Below, piece by piece: positions 22,946 through 34,600 of a stretch of DNA of 64,000 nt. Where the stretch lies: positions 3,200,501-3,264,500 of the forward strand of contig NC_092580.1 in the NCBI RefSeq assembly GCF_037975245.1. The letters are read 5' to 3'. Below the pieces are notes generated by a model that made no database searches, was not told where the DNA came from, and saw only the letters and a program-made list of their open reading frames with translations. Each line of letters opens with the position of its first letter. Within the stretch, counting starts at the first letter, position 1. The stretch comes from Apostichopus japonicus. Lineage: Eukaryota; Echinodermata; Holothuroidea; Aspidochirotida; Stichopodidae. Both the position numbers and the translations under genes were made by a program.

Positions 22946-23704
22946 ATTTGGGGGGATTTGATGTTATTGTCGCTGGTACTGAAATTGCTTAGCGGAGGCC
23001 GTAATTTGCCAGTGAGTGCATGGGAAATTTCCGGTGATTGTGCGCGACCCTCCCACACTGCTTCAAATTTGATCAAATGTGATGCAGGATTGTGAGAACT
23101 GTTTGTGCGATTCGCGCTGCTACTGCAAACTCTAGCTAAAGCAAAAAGCATGTCACAATTAAATTTACACAGACACCTGATATTACCAGGGCGATTTTCT
23201 TATATTTCTTTTTCGCCCTTGCAATTGTGCTTTCGGAGGGCTTTTATAACACTTGCTAGGGCGAATCGCCTGTCGCCCGCTTATTTCTGACCCTGTTGCA
23301 ATGTAATGTAAGGTAGACTACACTGGTATTGCGAACCATCGTAGTGTATAGGCAATGCATCAGTGCACGTGCACGTTACGTTATATGATTTAGTTTTACA
23401 GCAATCGAGCTTAATCTACGTGACTGTATAGAAAAACAGCGCTACGGTAAAGTTAACGATCGCTAAGTTAACATTTCTGACGATAAATTGGAAACAATTT
23501 ACAGTAATAATTTCTTCACTTCAAGTTGAAGTTCTGAACACCATGCCTTTTAAAACAATTTTTTTTTCAATTCACACTGTATAAAATTCAGGAGAAAGTG
23601 AAACCCTCTTTTTTTTCTCTCTCTCTGAACGCCAGTGCGTCAAATCGGCAAGCCATTGCGTCAAAATCGCATCATAGCGGCTTAGCGGAAACACTGGTGG
23701 GAAT

Positions 23705-24350
23705 ACTATATTACAGATTTGAAGGAAGATTAAACCTCAGATTTTATTGATACCATTTTTTTTAAAGGAAGCTGGGTTTATCTGCAACCTGAATTTATTA
23801 TACCTTGGCAATTCTTTACTGATATGTTTTAGATTCGCTTTGTTTTAATGTACCGGTGAAAATATCAGTCTCATAAACATGCGTGGGTGTGAAGTATTAA
23901 AGAGGTATGAAGGTACTTTATACAAGTCATAAGTGTGTGTGAATACTATATCATTAACCACTGATATTAATAGTCATCAGTGTGTCCCCTACACATACTA
24001 AAAACATCAAATAACAAGAAGTATATTATTTCAACCCACAAAGCATATAAACTCACTGCGACATATTTATCTAATTGAACACCCACCCACCCATCTCAGT
24101 ATAATGTAGAGAGGATGAAAACCTTTCGGGAAGTACTTTGAACAATTTTAGCGTGTTAAGCATTTGGCCGATAATTGAAGAATTGTGGACAATGGTTAAT
24201 TCATATTACATTTAAATAATACCAAGAATGGGAGATCTCGAGTTAATCCTATTGTCTTGGCGTATTTCAATCTCTGAGTCTGCTTAGGTTCTGTGACGTT
24301 AGCAAGTATTTCGGTCTGGGGTGGGTGAAGGGTAGACCACTCTCAAGCAC
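23705..24350. other. Intron sequence, nothing recognised
   Basis: AT-rich with no exon signal. It ends at the 21-bp minisatellite. Confidence 0.5.
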
Positions 24351-24354
24351 TGAA

Positions 24355-24535
24355 GTCATGTGACAAGTGCACTCAGTCATGTGATAAGTGCACTTAGTCA
24401 GGTGATATGTGCACTCAATCAGGTGACAAGTGCATTCAGTCAGGTGATATGTGCACTCAATCAGGTGACAAGTGCACTCAGTCAGGTGATATGTGCTCTC
24501 AATCAGGTGACAAGTGTACTTAGTCAGGTGACAGT
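24355..24535. repeat. 21-bp minisatellite with a CAGGTG E-box in most units
   Basis: About eight head-to-tail units of the form GTGCACTCAGTCAGGTGACAA. Units alternate between ...GTGACAAGTGCACT-CAGT and ...GTGATATGTGCACT-CAAT, giving a 42-bp higher order. The first two units have CATGTG instead of CAGGTG. The open frames it makes (Cys-His-Leu repeats) are artefacts of a 21-bp period. It lies about 210 bp upstream of the SH2 exon. Confidence 0.9.
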
Positions 24536-24742
24536 CTGCACATGTCATATGATAATTGAAATCTTTCAGCTGAACAAACATGAGATGGGAGAAGCGTGCT
24601 CCAACTGTGGTCTAACTTCATTGTGTCAAGTCAGTCTCCTATTACAGTTAGGTTCAGTTATATTTTTTGTCTTCCAAAGTTGTTGTTTAACAGAATGTTG
24701 TTGATGATGAGTAACTTCCAGCAGAGATGTTTGTGTCTACAG

Positions 24743-24915
24743 CCTAGCTCCAACAAGGACGTGCCCCTGGAGGATGAAGCCTGGTACCACGGTGACAAGA
24801 GACTGAGGAGCTGCTGAAACAGGAGGGAGACTTCATCGTCAGATTCAAGAGTGACGCCTCCGGCCAGTATGTGCTCTCCTGCAGGTCCGCCGATGAACAG
24901 AGGCACTTCCCGATT
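24743..24915 (+). CDS. FES/FER-like SH2 exon, frameshifted
   Basis: Acceptor TTTGTGTCTACAG precedes 24743. The exon starts PSSNKDVPLEDEAWYHGDK and then, in a different frame, continues ETEELLKQEGDFIVRF and KSDASGQYVLSCRSADEQRH, then FPI. WYHG, the FIVR arginine that binds phosphotyrosine, and YVLS are classic SH2 landmarks. Between HGD and ETEELL the family normally has a few more residues, so a deletion of 3n+1 bases near 24795 explains the frame change. The donor is probably GTGAAATAAG at 24916. About six residues usually present before YRLEG of the next exon are then absent. As written, translation stops soon after WYHGDK. Confidence 0.85.
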
Positions 24916-25377
24916 GTGAAATAAGCAATGGCTTGGTCAGTCAATTGCAAGTTTTTAAACCTGCAGAGAGGTAACCTATCTTTGACAGCAAATCACACTT
25001 GGGACTTATTTTTGCTGATAGCTATTATTACAATAGTGCTTCTTTTTTTAATAATAGCATAATATATATGTATTATATATATATTATATGTAATATATTA
25101 GCGTAATAGCATAATATTTTTTAAATAAAAGCATGTAAAATACACATTTTGGTGTTACAATACCATCCTCTGTAGGCAGTGGTGGGGCCAGGGGTCCTCA
25201 AAGGCCCCCCTTCCACATATTTGGGTCCCCCCTTCCCCTTCCTCCCTCACATTACGTGATGACAATGTATAAAATTGAAATAGCATACTGTGTGTGTTTG
25301 ATATGATATATCATTTAGCCTGACTTTTCTCCTCCACACAATTTTTTTGAATGTCTGAATGTTCTGGTTTTTTACAG
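24916..25377. other. Intron
   Basis: It carries an AT dinucleotide-rich patch (25060-25110) and a fragment near 25178-25250 (GGCAGTGGTGGGGCCAGGGG followed by C-runs) that resembles one end of the TIR families, too short to define. It ends with the acceptor TTCTGGTTTTTTACAG. Confidence 0.6.
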
Positions 25378-25554
25378 TATCGATTGGAAGGAGGGAGTTT
25401 TGGGTCAATCCAGAAACTGGTGAACCATCACATGTCAACTCAAACATCGGTGACGAAAGCGTCCAACGCGATGACCAGAGATCCAATAATTAAGGTCAAG
25501 GACGAGCACGACCTTCGACACGAGGACATCCTGCTGGACACCAAATTAGGACAG
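25378..25554 (+). CDS. FES/FER-like exon: SH2 end and start of kinase domain
   Basis: Bounded by TTTTTTACAG and GTGAGT; 177 nt, 59 codons, phase 0 on both sides. It reads YRLEGGSFGSIQKLVNHHMS then TQTSVTKASNAMTRD, the last SH2 helix and strand, followed by a linker and HEDILLDTKLGQ, matching 'HED..LGE.LG' at the start of the FES/FER kinase domain. LGQ joins GHFG of the next exon to form the glycine loop G-Q-G-H-F-G. No lesion in this exon. Confidence 0.9.
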
Positions 25555-26600
25555 GTGAGTTTCATGAAAGACACAACGATTCAATCTTTTAAAGGGTGTG
25601 AAGACTCGTGCAAAAAAAAGAAACGTCTAATGCCGGTAATCTGACCTAGTTTCGAATGAGGTGTAACAGAAGTGTTACACACCACCATCGATCCCAGCAA
25701 ATACACATACAGCTTGTTACCGTCAGTAAATTAGACACTAGTGTACAGTCAGTACATACAGCTGCGGTCAATACCCACAGCACAGTGTACAAACGATACA
25801 GCGATGGACATCTCAGGTCCAGCTAAAGATAACAAGGTATCACGTTTCATTACTGTCTGCATTTTGTAGCGACACGAACAAAACGTCACTTGCAAGCAAC
25901 AGAGAGTTAACTTTTTCAGATGGCAGCACGCTGTTTGGGGCGAGTCTTCATTGCCTTTAATGGTATTGAAAAGTTAATCGGTAGATGTGTTAATTTCACT
26001 GACATTTACCCACATTGTACCAGTGACCCTGAAACCTTGTAATTTTTTTTGGCCAATTGACTTGTATTTGAAGCTAACAGGGATGACCCTGTGTGCACAA
26101 CATGTGTCATGTTGTTTACTCCAGTCTATTCCTATCAACACAGTATGTGTGTGCACTAATGTTGAGTTAGTTGGGGAGATTTGTACTGTTGGTACATGGG
26201 CTAACGTAAGATGTTAGCTGAATTCTAGTGTATACCCCTTCAGCTGTAGGCAATGAAAAATTACTGTTTTAAGGTTGATTAAGCCACTGGTTGCCTCTCA
26301 TGTGACATATATTGTGAGCTCTCATGTGACATGTCTCCTTGTCTATACTACTGCTGCATTCTTTATTTAAGGTGGAAAAAAAAAAGAAGAAAAAAAGTGA
26401 ATTTTTATATGAATATCTTGTTAGAACTGTATTAATTACATCCCATATGGTTGTAACTCTTCTCTATTGCTGCACCCCCAGTGAAATAAAATTTAAAAAA
26501 AACTGAAAATGGGGGGGTGGGTGAGGGGGTGGGTGGGTGGGTTTGTTGACTGCATTGCTCTTTTAGTTTCATAAGCATCCTTTTTCTTGTGTACATGCAG
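25555..26600. other. Intron
   Basis: Contains an A-rich patch (26370-26395) and a GGGT/GGTG simple repeat (26510-26545). No other gene seen. Confidence 0.7.
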
Positions 26601-26808
26601 GGACATTTCGGTGACGACCACAAAGCGACATTTAAGAATAAACCTGTCGCCGTCAAGACGTGCAAGGCCACAGTAGATGCTGCAACAAAAAGGAAGTTCC
26701 TCTCAGAGGCCTACATCCTCAAGAATTACAACCATCCCAACATCGTCAAACTTATCGGCGTGGCAACAGACAGACATCCAATCTACATCGTCATGGAGCT
26801 TGTACAAG
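26601..26808 (+). CDS. Kinase domain exon: glycine loop, VAVK lysine, alpha-C
   Basis: Bounded by GTACATGCAG and GTCAAA. It reads [40 protein letters not shown] and [15 protein letters not shown], then [10 protein letters not shown]. The catalytic lysine (VAVK), alpha-C glutamate (FLSEA) and hinge region (MELVQGG across the junction) are present. The [10 protein letters not shown] signature points to FES/FER rather than SRC or ABL. It leaves in phase 1, matching the next exon. The donor GTCAAA is weaker than usual. Confidence 0.93.
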
Positions 26809-27491
26809 GTCAAAAACCAGAAAAAATTGATTTGACATCGGTTCTTTTTTTCTGTGACAGCTATCAAATTAGTTAGATTAGTGGGGCGAATTTTGCCTTT
26901 GATTCATTAGGGAATATGGTACACCATCAACATGTTATTGTATATGGATACCCTGCCACTCTGGTTAGTTGTATGGAAAAGTATTTTCTGGTCGCAAAAA
27001 AACGTGAAATTTTATCGAAGAGGAAAATGTTTCCTCACTGCTAGTTGAATAGCCCAACTCAAGATCTATGCACCTAACTGGAGATGTATTGGTTGATTGA
27101 ATGTAACCTATTTTGACCGGCTTATAAATATTATAAATATCCTTATATTGTCCATATATATCCGTATATCATAAATATCCTTATATATATCTTTCTAAAT
27201 AAACTGTGACATTTTCTAGAAATTGAAGTTTTGTACGGTGTATTTCTGGTGACACATTCAGAGAAGATTGCAATTATATATAAGCTCTTTTATTAGTTTT
27301 TGGCTTGCTTTACACTGATGTGCAACATGTACCATGAACAGAGGAACTTTATTCACGTACGTTTAGGCTTTTATCATAATTAATACACACAAAACAGACT
27401 AAACAACAATAGATTTATGAGATGAAATCAGTAAATTGTTTAAAAAGATTGATTTTACTGACTGATGTTTGCTTCTCTGTCACCTTTGCAG
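26809..27491. other. Intron
   Basis: AT-rich, with ATAAATATCCTTATA repeats near 27120-27190. No gene. Confidence 0.7.
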
Positions 27492-27615
27492 GAGGAGATC
27501 TTTTGAAGTTGCTTCAAGATGACAGCAAGACCTTGAGTGTCCCCGAGAGGATTAAAATGAGTGAAGACGCAGCATCAGGGATGGCTTACTTGAAGGGCAA
27601 AAGTTGTATTCACAG
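27492..27615 (+). CDS. Kinase domain exon: alpha-D to HRD start
   Basis: Acceptor CACCTTTGCAG, donor GTAAAC. It reads GGDLLKLLQDDSKTLSVPER, IKMSEDAASGMAYL, then KGKSCIHR, the alpha-D/E region leading into the HRD motif. 124 nt; phases 1 in and 2 out fit both neighbours. No lesion. Confidence 0.93.
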
Positions 27616-28428
<813 letters not shown>

Positions 28429-28452
28429 GTAAAGGTTGTGTATACATATGTC

Positions 28453-28751
28453 CAGGCACGTAGCCAAGGGGGGGCCAAGGGGGCGACCGCCCCCCCCTTG
28501 AGCATATTTTTTTTGTATATTTTTTTGATATCCCTAGTAATTTCAAAATAGAAAATGCTTAAATGCAACTTACAAGGCCTGGGAAGTGCCATTTCCAGCG
28601 ATCTGGGAGGCATTTTCGGCCAAAGTTTTCTTGTACGCTTCATGCCACTCGTGATGGCGCTACGCTTAGATAGTTTGCAGAGCCATAATTGGCTCTGATA
28701 GTTTGCCTACAGGTTCGCCCCTCCCATGGCAAATTCCTGGCTACGCGCCTG
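28453..28751. mobile_element. ~300-bp TIR element (best copy of the family)
   Basis: The ends CAGGCACGTAGCCAAGG and TTCCTGGCTACGCGCCTG are inverted with few differences. GGGGCGACCGCCCCCCCC lies near the left end, and the core block GGGAAGTGCCATTTCCAGCG ... TTTTCTTGTACGCTTC ... GATGGCGCTACGCTTAGATA in the middle. Flanks CATATGTC/AGTATGGC agree at 5 of 8 positions. It begins 24 bp after the donor of the activation-loop exon. Confidence 0.8.
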
Positions 28752-28781
28752 AGTATGGCAAAGAAGTGGTAAAAGCAGTTA

Positions 28782-31171
28782 CTGTGGGTCTGTTTCAAAA
28801 CCTGCGTGTTCAAAACCTTAGAGAGTGTCGTGGACGATTGGCTAAGGCGTCGGACTTGTGATCCAAGGATTGCTGGTTCGACTCCTGCCTAGTCCATTAC
28901 ATTGTGTCCTTGGGCAAGATGCTTTATCTCAATTGCCTCTCTCCACCCAGAGGTTTAATGGGTACCTGTGAGGTAACTTGTCATTGGGCGCAGTATATAA
29001 CTGCAGCTGCCTGGAGGGATTGTCTCTGGGACAGGTTATCATTGACCAGGGGTAACATATCTTCTGTAAAGTGCTTTGATACCTATTGCTGGTATAAGCG
29101 CTATATAAAAGTGAAATATTCTGTGGATCTGTTTCAAAACCTGAGTGTTCAAAACCTTAGAGAGTGTTGTGGACGATTGGCTAAGAGGACGGACTTGTGA
29201 TCCAAGGATTGCTGGTTCGACTCCTGCCTAGTCCATTACGTTGTGTCCTTGGGCAAGATGCTTTATCTCAATTGCCTCTCTCCACCCAGAGGTTAAATGG
29301 GTACCTGTGAGGTAACTTGTCATTGGGCGCAGTATATAACTGCAGCCGCCTGGAGGGATTGTCTCTGGGACAGGTTATCATTGACCAGGGATAACATATC
29401 TTCTGTAAAGTGCTTTGATACCTATTGCTGGTATATGCGCTATATAAAAGTGAAATATTCTGTGGGTCTGTTTCAAAACCTGCGTGTTCAAAACCTTAGA
29501 GAGTGTTGTGGACGATTGGCTAAGGCGTCGGACTTGTGATCCAAGGATTGCTGGTTCGACTCCTGCCTAGTCCATTACCTTGTGTCCTTGGGCAAGATGC
29601 TTTATCTCAATTGCCTCTCTCCACCCAGGGGTTAAATGGGTACCTGTGAGGTAACTTGTCATTGGGCGCAGTATATAACTGCAGCCGCCTGGAGGGATTG
29701 TCTCTGGGACAGGTTATCATTGACCAGGGGTAACATATCTTCTGTAAAGTGCTTTGATACCTATTGCTGGTATAAGCGCTATATAAAAGTGAAATATTCT
29801 GTGGGTCTGTTTCAAAACCTGCGTGTTCAAAACCTTAGAGAGTGTTGTGGACGATTGGCTAAGAGGACGGACTTGTGATCCAAGGATTGCTGGTTCGACT
29901 CCTGCCTAGTCCATTACGTTGTGTCCTTGGGCAAGATGCTTTATCTCACTTGCCTCTCTCCACCCAGGGGTTAAATGGGTACCTGTGAGGTAACTTGTCA
30001 TTGGGCGCAGTATATAACTGCAGCCGCCTGGAGGGATTGTCTCTGGGACAGGTTATCATTGACCAGGGATAACATATCTTCTGTAAAGCGCTTTGAGACC
30101 TATTGCTGGTATAAAGCGCTATATAAAAGTGAAATATTCTGTGGGTCTGTTTTAAAACCTGCGTGTTCAAAACCTTAGAGAGTGTTGTGGACGATTGGCT
30201 AAGGCGTCAGACTTGTGATCCAAGGATTGCTGGTTCGACTCCTGCCTAGTCCATTACATTGTGTCCTTGGGCAAGATGCTTTATCTCAATTGCCTCTCTC
30301 CACCCAGAGGTTAAATGGGTACCTGTGAGGTAACTTGTCATTGGGCGCAGTATATAACTGCAGCTGCCTGGAGGGATTGTCTCTGGGACAGGTTATCATT
30401 GACCAGGGGTAACATATCTTCTGTAAAGTGCTTTGATACCTATTGCTGGTATAAGTGCTATATAAAAGTGAAATATTCTGTGCGTCTGTTCAAAACCTGC
30501 GTGTTCAAAACCTTAGAGAGTGTTGTGGACGATTGGCTAAGACGACGGACTTGTGATCCAAGTATTGCTGGTTCGACTCCTGCCTAGTCCATTACGTTGT
30601 GTCCTTGGGCAAGATGCTTTATCTCAATTGCCTCTCTCCACCCAGAGGTTAAATGGGTACCTGCTAGGTAACTTGTCATTGGGCGCAGTATATAACTGCA
30701 GCCGCCTGGAGGGATTGTCTCTGGGACAGGTTATCATTGACCAGGGATAACATATCTTCTGTAAAGTGCTTTGATACCTATTGCTGGTATACGCGCTATA
30801 TAAAAGTGAAATATTCTGTGGGTCTGTTTCAAAACCTTAGAGAGTGTTGTGGACGATTGGCTAAGGCATCAGACTTGTGATCCAAGGATTGCTGGTTCGA
30901 CTCCTGCCTAGTCCATTACGTTGTGTCCTTGGGCAAGATGCTTTATCTCAATTGCCTCTCTCCACCCAGGGGTTAAATGGGTACCTGCTAGGTAACTTGT
31001 CATTGGGCGCAGCATATAACTGCAGCCGCCTGGAGGGATTGTCTCTGGGACAGGTTATCATTGACCAGGGGTAACATATCTTCTGTAAAGCGCTTTGAGA
31101 CCTATTGCTGGTATAAGCGCTATATATAAGTGAAATATTATTATTACTATTTTTTTTTTTTTTTTTTTTTT
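28782..31171 (+). repeat. Tandem array of seven tRNA-derived SINEs
   Basis: Units repeat every 338-340 bp (last step 324). The anchor GACTTGTGATCCAAG occurs at 28853, 29192, 29531, 29870, 30210, 30548 and 30872, with one base changed in the sixth. Each unit has a tRNA-like head with a box B-like GGTTCGACTCC, a central part (CCTTGGGCAAGATGCTTTAT, GGGTACCTG) and an L2/CR1-like tail (AAAGCGCTTTGA...GCGCTATATAAAAGTGAAATATT). Only the last unit keeps the terminal ATTATTATTACTA plus a T-run (31150-31171). Short open frames in the units are not genes. Array lies in the intron after the activation-loop exon. Confidence 0.93.
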
Positions 31172-31639
31172 GGGTAATAATAATTAACATTAAGGGCAAT
31201 CTAACGTCATCATCAAATGATGGCATGTTTTTTATTAAGCAAGAGGAATTTGTGCTTTGTTGCTGAAAATTGAAAAAATTATGACAGGTTATGAAACCTT
31301 AAAATTTAGCAAAAATTAAACAGTTTAGAAACTAGGAATTCCCCCCCAAACTAGGGTCTGGTTTATTCTTGAGTTAAAAGTGGGTTTCTATGAAATATTA
31401 AGCCTCACATTATGATATAGCTTTGAATAACACTGAATTTAATTGAACCCTTTGCATTTTTATAATCAACAGGGCATCCTATGCATCACTTTGGGAACAA
31501 TTTAAAAATTTTGTGATTCTAGAAAAAAAATCATAACGACTAAAGACTTACAATAATTATATGAAAGTTTTTTAAAAAAGGACTATATATTAAGTCAGAG
31601 TGCTAAAATATTGATTTCAAAAGCTCAGATATACCTAAC

Positions 31640-34600
31640 TTTAAATTGTTAAATTGGGACAAACAAGAAAGAAAGTTCTCAAATGCCAGTCAGATGGCTC
31701 AATATGGATTCCCAGAGCTCAAAATATGCTTTTCTCTAAAAATTAAAATGTTAGACTATGGAACTTAGAGCCTCTAAATATTAAAATGATTTTGAAATGT
31801 TTTGTAATAACTTCATTCAAATTAGGAATTGATTATATCATTGTTACTTAATTCAGAAAGACATCCTCTATCTGATGCATTATTGTGGAAAAACTTAGAA
31901 CCTCATTATTTTTGCCCAAAAAGTAAAACATATTTATAAGGTTTTAGCCTTAAAAAATTGTTAAATTTGGACATACAGAAATAGAAAGTTCTCAAATGCC
32001 AGTCAGGATGCTCATTATGGATTCCTAGAGCTCAGAAATATGCTTTTCTTCTGAAATGTGTTAGTTTATGGAACTTAAAGCCTCTAAATATTTAAATGAT
32101 TTTTAAAATGTTTTATTACATCTCTTTCAAATTTGGAATTGATTATATCATTGATGCCTAATTTAGAAGGACACCCTCTATCTGATGCATAATTGTGGAA
32201 AAACCTAAAAGGTCAATAGTTTTGGCAAAACTTAAAACAAAATTATAAGGTTTTAGCCTTACAAAATTGTTAAATTTGAACAAACAGATATATAAAGTTC
32301 TCAAATGCCAGTCAGGATGCTCATTATGGATTCCTAGAGCTCAGAAATATGCTTTTCTTCTGAAATGTGTTAGTCTATGGAACTTAAAGCATGATTTTTA
32401 AAATGTTTTGTTATAACTTCTTTTAAATTAGGAATTGATTATATCATTGTTGCTTAATTTAGAAGGACACCCTCTATCTTATGTATCATTGTGGTAAAAC
32501 TTAAAATGGTCATGACTTTTGGCAAAAAATTAAACTAAATTATAAGGTTTTAGCCCTACAAAATTGTTAAAATTTGGACAAAAAAAAGGTTCTCAAATGC
32601 CAGGCAGAATGCTCATTATAGATTCCCATAGCTCAGAAATATCCTTCTCTCTGAAGTTAAAATGTGTTAGTCTATGTATTTTTATGCTTATTGAAATGAT
32701 TTTCAAAATGTTTTATTATAACTTCTTTCAAATTAGGAATTGGTGATATCATTGTTGCTTAATTCAGAAGGACACCTTCTATCTAATGTATAATTGTTGG
32801 TAAACTTAAAAAGGTCATAATTTTTGGCAAAAAAATTGTAAGGTTTTAGCACTACAAAATTGTTAAATTTGGACAAACAAAAATAGAAAGTTCTCAAATG
32901 CCAGTCAGGATGCTCACTATAGATTCCCAGAGCTCAGAAATATGCTTCTCTCTACATAACTTCTTTCACATTGGGAATGTATGATATCACTGTTGCTTAA
33001 TTCAAAAGGACACCCTCTATCTAATGCATATGTGTAGAAAGAACTTAAAAGGTCATGATTTTGGCCAAAAAAAATTAAACTCATAAGGTTTATAGCCATA
33101 CAAATTCATTAAATTTGGACCAAAAAAAAGGTTCTCAAATGCCAGTCAGGATGCTCATTATAGATTCACAGAGCTCAGAAATATGCTTCTCTCTGAAGTT
33201 AAAATGTGTTAGTCTATGGATTTTTATGCTTATTGAAATGATTTTTAAAATGTTTCATTATAACTTCTTTCACATTGGGAATGTATGATATTATTGTTGC
33301 TTAATTTAGAAGGACATCCTCTATCTAATGCATATGTGTGGAAAGAACTAAAAAGGTCATGATTTTGGCCAAAAAAAAAAAACTCATAAGGTTTATAGCC
33401 ATACAAAACTGTTAAATTTTGGACAAAAAAGAAAGTTCTCAAATGCCAGTCAGGATGCTCATTATGGATTCCCAGAGCTCAGAAATATGCTTCTTTCTGA
33501 AGTTAAAATGTGTTTAGTCTATGGATTTTTATGTTTATTGAAATGATTTTCAAAATGTTTCATTATAACTTCTTTCACATTGGGAATGTATTATATCATT
33601 GTTGCTTTATACAGAAGGACACCCTCCATCTTATGCAATATTGTGGAAAAACTTAAAGGTCATGATTTTGGCTGCAAAAAAAAAAAACTTGTAAGGTTTA
33701 CAAGGCCTTACAAAACTGTTAAATTTTGGACAAAAAAGAAAGTTCTCAAATGCCAGTCAGGATGCTCATTATGGATTCCCAGAGCTCAAAAATATGCTAT
33801 TCTCTGAAGTTAAAAGTGGTAGTGTATGGATTTTTATGCTTATTAAAATGATTTTCAAAATGTTTCTAAAAATTCCTTTCACATTGGGAATGTTTTATAT
33901 CATATTGCTTCCTTCAGAAGGACACCTTCCATCTAATGCATCACCGTGGAAAGAATTAAACTGTTCATGATATCTAAATTGGGGCCAAAAACTCAACAAG
34001 TTCTCCAATGCCACTCAGGATGCCCATTACGGAACCAGAGCTTGGAAACATACTTTTCTCTGAAGTTAAAAGTGGTAGTGTATGGAATTTTATGCTTATT
34101 AAATGATTTTCAAAATGTTTCATAATTACTTCTTGGGAGTGTATTGTATCATTGTTGCTTTATACAGAAGGACACCGCCATCCTATGCATTATTGTGGAA
34201 AAACTTAAAGGTCATGATTGCGGCCGCAAAAAAAAAAAAACTTGTAAGGCTTACAAGGCCTTACAAAACTGTTAAATATTGGACAAAAAAAAAAGTTCTC
34301 AAATGCCATCAGGATGCTCATTATGGATCCCCAGAGCTCAAAAATATGCTATTCTCTGAAGTTAAAAGTGGTAAGTGTATGGATTTTTATGCTTATTAAA
34401 ATGATTTTCAAAATGTTTCTAAAAATTCCTTTCACATTGGGAATGTTTTATATCATATTGCTTCCTTCAGAAGGACACCTTCCATCTAATGCATCACAGT
34501 GGAAAGAATTAAACTGTTCATGATATCTAAATTGGGGCCAAACACTCAACAAGTTCCCCAATGCCACTCAGGATGCCCATTACGGAACCAGAGCTTGGAA

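Larger units (their letters stand above)
21176..23696. mobile_element. hAT-like element, 2.5 kb, no transposase seen
   Basis: Ends CAGTGTTTCCTCTAAG and CTTAGCGGAAACACTG are inverted with one mismatch in 16. Flanks are ATGGGAAT (21168-21175) and GTGGGAAT (23697-23704), an 8-bp direct repeat with one mismatch. CAGTGTTTCC is a familiar type of hAT terminus. GTCAAAATGG-like and GTCAAAATCG-like motifs sit near both ends. It contains another TIR-family fragment (21371-21530) and an internal duplication (22502-22945). No intact transposase frame is visible. Confidence 0.8.

Noticed and set aside
24267-24581. Cys-His repeat protein (CHL.ECT repeats), zinc-finger-like look
   Set aside because: It arises from a 21-bp minisatellite, whose period is a multiple of three. 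Spacing fits no zinc-finger class and the opposite strand is also open.
25660-25880. Possible SINE or small transposon (GTGTTACACACC start)
   Set aside because: A local palindrome GTGTAACAG/AGTGTTACAC is visible, but there are no matching ends or second copy in the window.
28904-30587. Series of near-identical ~80-residue ORFs (MGTCEVTCHWAQYITAA...)
   Set aside because: They are the same frame through successive SINE units; not a gene family.
28782-31171. tRNA gene cluster
   Set aside because: A box B-like GGTTCGACTCC is present, but the unit is a 340-bp SINE with an L2-type tail and I cannot fold a full cloverleaf.
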